42,500 nt of DNA from Chromera velia (taxonomy: Eukaryota; Sar; Chromeraceae): contig JAHBMJ010005856.1 of assembly GCA_018398765.1 (NCBI GenBank), forward strand, positions 106,937 to 149,436. Reading direction: 5' to 3'. Each line of letters opens with the position of its first letter. Within the stretch, counting starts at the first letter, position 1. The notes below the pieces were generated by a model. It was not told where the DNA came from and ran no database searches. It saw only the letters and a list, made by a program, of their open reading frames with translations. Shown one piece after another: positions 11,968 through 19,946 of this stretch. Position numbers and translations under genes: made by a program.

Positions 11968-14900
11968 CGCAGACGAGCACATTATGAGACACACACATGC
12001 GCCCACAGACACCTGCGCAAACGCACATTGCCCTGTGTGCAAACGCACTTCGGGATTGACGGGATTTTGGTGAAAAGAATTCATCGAGAGGAAAAGAAAG
12101 AGAAGGGCGGCAAGAGGAATTCGTCACAAAACGGAGGGAGGGCGACTCTTCTTTTTGAGGCCTTTCGAACTCCTTGCACAAACACAGCAGAAGACTCGAA
12201 ACTCAAGGGTGAAATCAGGCGAGTGATGGATAAGCGAGGTCACTGACGCAGACAAGCACCCAAGAAATCTGATTACAAGAAGGCGCGCACAAAAGCGAGC
12301 TGGGGGGAACGAGAAGGAAAACCTTTCAAAAGCCAAAGGGTCTTTCACAAAAAGTCTCCTCCACCTGTTCTGAGATACCAGAGCAAATCAATTGGCCAGA
12401 CGCGTACGTAGCAAGAGAGACCAGCCTGAGTCGAAAAGGAGGGGGATGGAGAAGTCCCTTTCAATCAGTCTGAAGAGAAGAAACGAACGCATACCCGATC
12501 CAATCTCCGAGACTTACCTCCCCAATTGGCTGCGTAGAGCTCGATGTCACCAATAAGGATCCATCCATCTGCTGCAGTCGAACGCTTTTGGAAGAGGAAC
12601 TCGAAATGGCTGAAGTAATCTGTTGAGCTGCTGGTCAGAAACCCCTTCGTGACCCCGGCGGACCAGTGGATCTGGTTCGCGTACGAGCCGATTTGAGTCC
12701 ATGTGCTCCCGTCTGTGGAGCCGTACACAACCGCTTTGGATGGGACGGCCCCTGCCTCCATCGTCGTGTCTCCTCTCGCCTGAATTGCGTACGACTGTAG
12801 ACGGATACTGCAGGGGAGCTCAAGCAGAATCTCCAAATTTGCGTCCGTTCCGGCATCGGTGCCACTGTTGAGAACATTGGCAGGACTGCTGTAGCCAGTC
12901 TGAGCACCAAGTGCGGGCTTCCGGTCGAACACCCCGCTGGGCGCCCACTCATCCGAAGCAAACGATGCACCCACGTGTCCGTACCATGTAGCGTTGGACT
13001 TCGCTCTGTAAGTTCCGGGACACACAGCCCCTGTGTAGGTCTTGAGGAAGGTCGGCAGACTGCTGTACGTCACCGTCGAGTCCTTTGTCCATGTGTTGCT
13101 GGCACCGATGTCCGCAGGGGGCACGAGGGTGAGAGAGGAGCATGAGATGCCGTCACCAGAAAATCCGTAGTCGCACGAGCAGGTGAAGCTGCTTCCAACA
13201 TTCTCACATGTGGCGTTGGCGTGGCAGTTGGCGGTCCCGTCTCCGCAGGGGTCTGCAGACAAAGGGACACGAACACACGGTCAGGATGTGCATTCGAAAA
13301 ACGAGGAAAGGAAAAAGATCTCAATTGAGCATCAGCGAACCCTCTGCTTTTGCTGGTTTTTCTGTGCATCTGCACACCAAGTAAAATCGCTGAGCACTGG
13401 CCATTTACTGCTCTGTTCTTGTTCTTTGCTCAAATCCTTCTGTCACGACCTGAGCATGCAGTGAAGTCGATCTCGCTGACAGACCTGTCACGTTGGTTGC
13501 GAACAGCTGGAGCTCTCCAAAGGCTATGTACGCGTCGTTTGTTTCGGTCACCTTGTGGGAGTCGAATTTGAAATGGTTGAAAGGCCCCAACGTGCTGTCT
13601 GCATCGAAGGTCTTTGTGGCCACCGGACCCCATCCCATCTCCTCCAAGTAGGAGGCGACCTTCGTCCAGGCGCCTCCGTCAGTCGAGCCATACACTGTGC
13701 CCTTCACGGGGATCCGAATGGGGGCGTCTGCCTCGACCCTCCCTTCGATTTCGAAGGCGCTGAGAATGAAGCTGCAGGGCGTCTGGAGGAGGATCTCAAG
13801 GTTCGCATCACCTGCACTCGACTGCCCAGAGTTGGCGACATCCGCGACGGTGGAGTATCCAGAGACCCGATAGCTGACTCCATTGACCTTGTCAAACAGA
13901 CCGTTTGGAGGCCACTCGTTGGAGTCATACCAGTACCAGCTTTTTGAGGCTGGCCACCAGTCCACGTTGGTCTTCACTCGGTACCTTCCTGAGCAGACAC
14001 TGCCGGTGTAATCTTTGTAAATGCTCGGAAGGCCGTTGTAAGTGTCCGAGGGATCTTTTTTCCATTCGGTCGCGTTGCCCATATCGACAGGGCGGATAAT
14101 CTGGTCGTCTGAGTCAGTCAGTCAGGCAGTCAGGCAGGCAGTCAGAAAGGTTGATGGATGGAGAGACAGAGAGAGAATCATTCGTAGTACGCACGTAGTG
14201 ATTGAAAAAGCAAATGGAAGGAAATGAAGAAAAAGGCGTGCATGAAACACAAAGAAAGACAAAACAGGGACGGAATGAAAGGGCCCTAAGTCCACCAGGG
14301 AAATGAAAGAATATGAAGAAATTATGAGAGGCTCAGCATCTCGGGAGGTTTCTGGACAGACAGAGAGACACGCACAGAATGTACTATCCTCCCCGACACT
14401 TTCATCAAATCAAAGAAAATTCCAGAGAAAGAGACCACGAAAATGATATCGCATGCATCAAGTGCTGATTAAGAGACGAGTCTTTATTGCCTGAGCCAGA
14501 CCGAATGAAGAAAATGCAGGAGGGAATTGAATGTCTCGATTGCATGGCTGACGACTGCACGATCGATCGACTCACTTGTCCAGGAAGAAGCAAAGAGCGA
14601 CAAGTCAGCCAGGCCAAGAGCCCCATCCGAGTTCGCGTTCACTTTTTTCACTTGGAATTTGAACTGGTTGAACGGCCCCAGAGTGTTGTCTGCGGAGTAC
14701 GTTCTTGTCTCCCCGTTCTGCCACCCACTTTCCCCCGAGAATGACCCCAACTCAGTCCACGTGGTCCCTCCTGCTGACCCCGACAGAGTCATCCTGTAGG
14801 GAGCCTGCGTAGTTTGATCAGACCCTGCATCGCGCAGTGTGGCTCCAAATGATCCGACTTTCATCACACAGGGGGTCTCTAGAACGGCCTCAAAAGAGGC

Positions 14901-16984
14901 ATCGGTGGCGCTGCCAACCCCTGAGTTGGCAATGGTGGCGACGGTCAACCCGGTTCGCGTATTGTCATTCGCCAACTGCCAGTCAAATGCACCTGCCACA
15001 GGCCACTCATTCGAACTGAATGCCGAGCTCCCCGCGATGTACTCGTACCACTCCATGTTTGCCTTTGCTCTGTAGGTCCCTGGACACACGGCCCCTGTGT
15101 AGTCCGTGTGCATCGTGTCGATGCCGTTGTAGGTCACCGTGCTGTCCTTGGTCCATGTGGTGGCACTCCCGATGTCTGTGGGGGGAATGGGCTCAAGCTC
15201 TGCAGACAATTAAGAGGTCAGACATCGTTTTTGACAATGTCAGTGTAGAGTAAAAGGCTGCCAGCGGAAAAGAACAAAAGGCATGATGTCACTATGCAAA
15301 TTGGGACACAACGTACAGTATAGGCAGCAAGCACTGACTGCAACCAACGGACACAACCAGGCCAATGGGTCTCTGTAGATTGAAGGAAGGAAGGACATTC
15401 GAAGGAAGGAAGGAAGGAAGGAAGCTTAGTGTGAGGACATCGCTTGCTGTATTGCTCTCTCGGAAGTAAATCAGACGGGAAAGCAAAGGGTCGTTGCCGC
15501 TTCCTTGCTTGTTTTCTGTCTGACCGACCGGAGATTTCGGAGGCGGACAGAACGATGTCGCCCACTGCTATCACACCAGAGGCCGCGCCTGAGTCGATTC
15601 TCTGGACAACGAACTTGAAGTGGTCGAAGGGTCCGAGTGTGCTGTCTGTAGAAAAGGTCCGAGTTTCCCCCTGCGTCCACGAGGTCTCTCCGGAGAATCC
15701 GCCCAGAAGATTCCAGCCTGAGGAGGTTGCCCTTCCTGCTGCCCCGTAGACTGCCAATTTGCTTGCAGCCTGCTCGGGATTTGCTGCGCTGTTTCTGTGC
15801 CTGTATGCAAAGGATGCCAGTCGGATAAAGCAGGGAGTCTGCAGAATCACGTAAATGTCCGAGTCGGGCCCGCTGTTTCCTGCGACTCCATGTGAGGCCC
15901 ACCCGGCTTGTCCATTGTATCCGTCATTATTAATCATTGTTATTAATCGGTCTATAGGCCATCATGCAATGCATGAGTCTAGGACAATGCTTTATTGCCC
16001 CTTTGCCAGACCTGCATCATACAACGGGAGGGGGCTTCATTCTCGCAACTCTAAACACCCTGCATCTAGAAGATGCTTTCTCAATCGCCGATGTCGTTTC
16101 CCTTCTGTGGGAGGAGTGCGACGACCGCAACAGAGACTCTCAGGCAGTAGAGGCAGACAGGAAGACCGGTGGAGAGGGGGGACGGGAGATGTACTTGGGA
16201 GATGGAAAAAGAACATTCAAAAGGTGAGACGGGAAGAGAGGTAAGTAACCATCACATGCATCGAATCGCAGGCCTTACGATGGAGGGCGCAGACAGATGG
16301 TTCGCAAGAGTCGCATCAATCAGCACGCGGTCAAAAGCCCCAGAGAAGGGCCATTCGGATCCTCCGAAGCCGGAGGAGCCGCCGTCGTTAAATGCAGAAT
16401 TGCCGGACATGGCTCTGTACCTCCCTGAGCACACGGAGCCGCTGTAGTCCTTGTACATTGTGTAGATGCCGTTGTGAGTCACTGTGCTGTCCTTTGTCCA
16501 TGTGTCTTGACTGTCCAATGTCTGCTGGGGGTAGAGCTGCAGCAATGAACAATCGCCGGGAGTGCAGAATATATACTAATGGATCCAATCACGCGCGCAC
16601 AAGTATTGTCCTACAACGAAATAAATGTATTAAGGAATCAATCTCGCTGTGCGAAAAAAAGAGCAGAGCAAGAAGGAAAAGAAAGAACCCAAGGAAAGAA
16701 ACGGAAAGAGCAACTCGAGCAAACAACACATAAGAACGTGTCTCCTCACACGCCCTCGTGCGCGGACGGAGAAGGAGAAAGAGAGAAAGCCTCAGACATT
16801 CGCACAGAGAATCGAAAGCGCGCACAAACACATACGCACAAAAGAGAGGGCCGAGAGAAGAAGGGCTCTCTCTCCAAATGAGTGCAACCCGATTTCTGTC
16901 TTGACTTTCTGCGCAATCATGGCAGCCTCTTTATCAAGATCGCACAAAATTCAACCGATGTGCCCTCCACGAAGCTCAAGCCGG

Positions 16985-17019
<35 letters not shown>

Positions 17020-18046
17020 CACACACACACATACATACAGACACACACACACACACACACACACAGAGGAACGGAGACGGGAAAAACTCACTCGTCAAGC
17101 TTGTCGCAGACGAAGAAGCGAAAAGAGGAATCTCTCCAACTGCCAGAATGCCATCCGAAGTTCCTGAGACTTTTTGGAGGGCGAATTTGTAGAAAGCGAA
17201 CGATCCGAGTGCAGGGTCGGCAGAGAAGGTTTTCGTTTCCCCCGTTGACCAAAACGTCTCTCCCGAGTAACCGCCGACTTGTGTCCAAGTGCTCATGTCA
17301 TGAGACCCGTAGACGGTCATCTTACTGACGCTCTGTTCTGTGTAGCCATCAGGACGTGAGGACATCCCGAAAGAGGCCAAGGAGGTGCTGCAGGGCATTT
17401 CGAGGATCAAATACAGGTCAGCGTCGCTGCCGCTACTGGTTCCAGAGTTTGTCAAAGTGTTGGTTTCGGGGCGGTAGGCAGCAGCCATGTTCGCCCCCCC
17501 AATCACGTGATCGAAGGCCCCGGAAAGCGGCCACTCGTCTGTGCTGAAGCCGGGCGCCGTCGCACGGTGCTTCCAGTCGTAGTTTGACCTCACACGAAAT
17601 CTCCCGGGACACACGGGCCCGTGGTGATCTTTGTACAAGCTGAGAAAGCTGTTGTACGTCACGCTGCTGTCCTTCGTCCATGTGTTGGCGTTGCCGATGC
17701 CAGTCGGGGGGGTGACGCCTAAACGAAAGAGACACCGAGCAGAACCACAGAAGTGAAAGACCCCTTTCCTCACGCAAGCATGTATTAATACAACAATGCG
17801 TTTGCCGCAGAAAAAGAATCAAATTCCAGCAGAGAGACCGAGAGAGAAGCAGTCACGGAGGTGAAAGGGAGAAAAGCGGGACAAGTGTCCCTGGTACACA
17901 TGCAGGTAAACACACTGGCAAACAGAAACACACACATATCGATATGTATTTGTGCTCTCGTTTCACAGACAGATACGGAGAGAAAGGGAAAAAGGAGAAG
18001 AAAAAACGGAAGAAAAAGGGAGGAATACGACGACACATGTGCAATA

Positions 18047-18090
<44 letters not shown>

Positions 18091-19904
18091 GGATAAATAG
18101 CGAAAGGGGAAGAAGAAAGGCGATTACAACAATGCACGCCGCTGACCTGTCCACGAATTTGCAAACAACGGAATGTCTCCAAGAGAGGGGCTGTTGTCGG
18201 GTCCATAGTTGATCTTCTGCAAATCGAATTTGAAGAAACTGAAGGCCCCCTTTGCCTTGTTTGCGTGAAATGTTCGGGACTCTCCCGCTGTGTACCCCAC
18301 CTCTCCCGAATATGCGCCGACTTCCGTCCAAGTGCTCATGTCGTTCGAACCGTAGACGGTCATCTTGCTGACGCCCTGATAAGGACAACAGGTGTCTCCT
18401 CTGATGGTCATCCCGTATGTCTGCAGGGCTATTCGGCAAGGGAGCTCGAGGATCAGGTGAAGGTCCGCGTCTGGCGAGCTGTCCGTCCCCGAATTCACCT
18501 GCAGTGCGGCGACCGTGAAGCCTCCGTTGTTGCCGTTCAGTCCCGGGAAGTGGTCAAAAGCGGATGAGGGTGGCCACTCGCTGAAGCCGAAAGATGAATT
18601 GTCAGAGTTCCCATTCCACTGAGTGTTGGACCTCACCCGATATCTCCCAGGACACACCCCGCCTGTGTGGTCCTTGTAGAGAGACAGCAGGCCGTTGTAG
18701 AGGACAGAGGGGTCCTTCGTCCACGTGCTGCCCCTCCCGATGCCAGAGGGGGGAACCTGGACTGGAGCTGCACACAGAAAGCAGAAAGGCAAGGAAACGA
18801 AAGGGCGGCAGGAGCCGGGAATATGCGGAGGAGGTTTGTCACATAGAGACAAAACTGTGTTGGGAATCGCGGTCGTCGCAATAGTAGAGAAAAATCGAAA
18901 TCTACACAATTCTGCAAAGAGCATTTGTTCTGGGTACCATGTGGGAACATGCAGCCACACACATCTTATTCCCACATATACACTGATGTGCGAACATGCA
19001 CATCCACACGCCAATCGATCGAGGAGAAACACACAGACGGACCTGTCCAAGATGTTGTTGTCAGGGAAATGTCTCCGATGCTCGGAGTTCCAGCGGGTCC
19101 CTGGGAGAACTTTTTCAACTCAAATTTGAAGAAGCTGAAGGGGCCCTTAGTTTCGTCTGCAGTCCACGCTTTCGTCTCTCCGGGAGTCCAACTCGTCTCT
19201 CCCGAGTGCGATCCCACCAACGTCCACGCACTCATGTCGTTCGAGCCATACACCGCCGCTTTACTGATCCCCTGGTAGGCGCACCATGCGTCAGGCCGCA
19301 CTGTCATTGCGTAGGCGCTGACGGTGACAGTGCAGGGAACCTCGAGTATCAGGTGGAATGTCGCGTCTTCGGCAACGTCTGTGCCGTAAGCTGTCTGCAC
19401 AGATGTTGCGTGAAAACCTTTGCCTTCTGCGTTGCCCGATGTCGGGATGTTCAGACTGTCGAACGCCCCACTCGGGGGCCATTCGTTTGCGTCGAATGTC
19501 GAGTTGTCAGCGTAATTGTACCAGCCATCATTCGACCTCACTCTGTACCTCCCGGCACACACAGTCCCTGAGTAGTCCTTGTAGAGAGACAGGAGGCCCG
19601 CGTAGAGGACAGAGACGTCCTTCGTCCATGTGTTTCCCTGGCCGATGTCTGTAGGGGGAAAAGCCGCTGCAGGCAGGCAGACATCCATCTCAGAGGAGCA
19701 ATCGGAAGAGAGAAGAGAAACCACGCAAGCGCAAGCCGCAGCGTATGGCCAGATTGCAAAAGTGCGACCGCAGCACACGTGACATTTGTTCCCCTCTTCG
19801 TATCTCGTTTCACTCCAGCAAATGTTGCCTTTCTTTCTGCCTTGTGTAGTTCTTCATGAAATGCATACATAACTTTGCAACATGCCTCCACACACCCGTA
19901 CACA

Positions 19905-19946
<42 letters not shown>

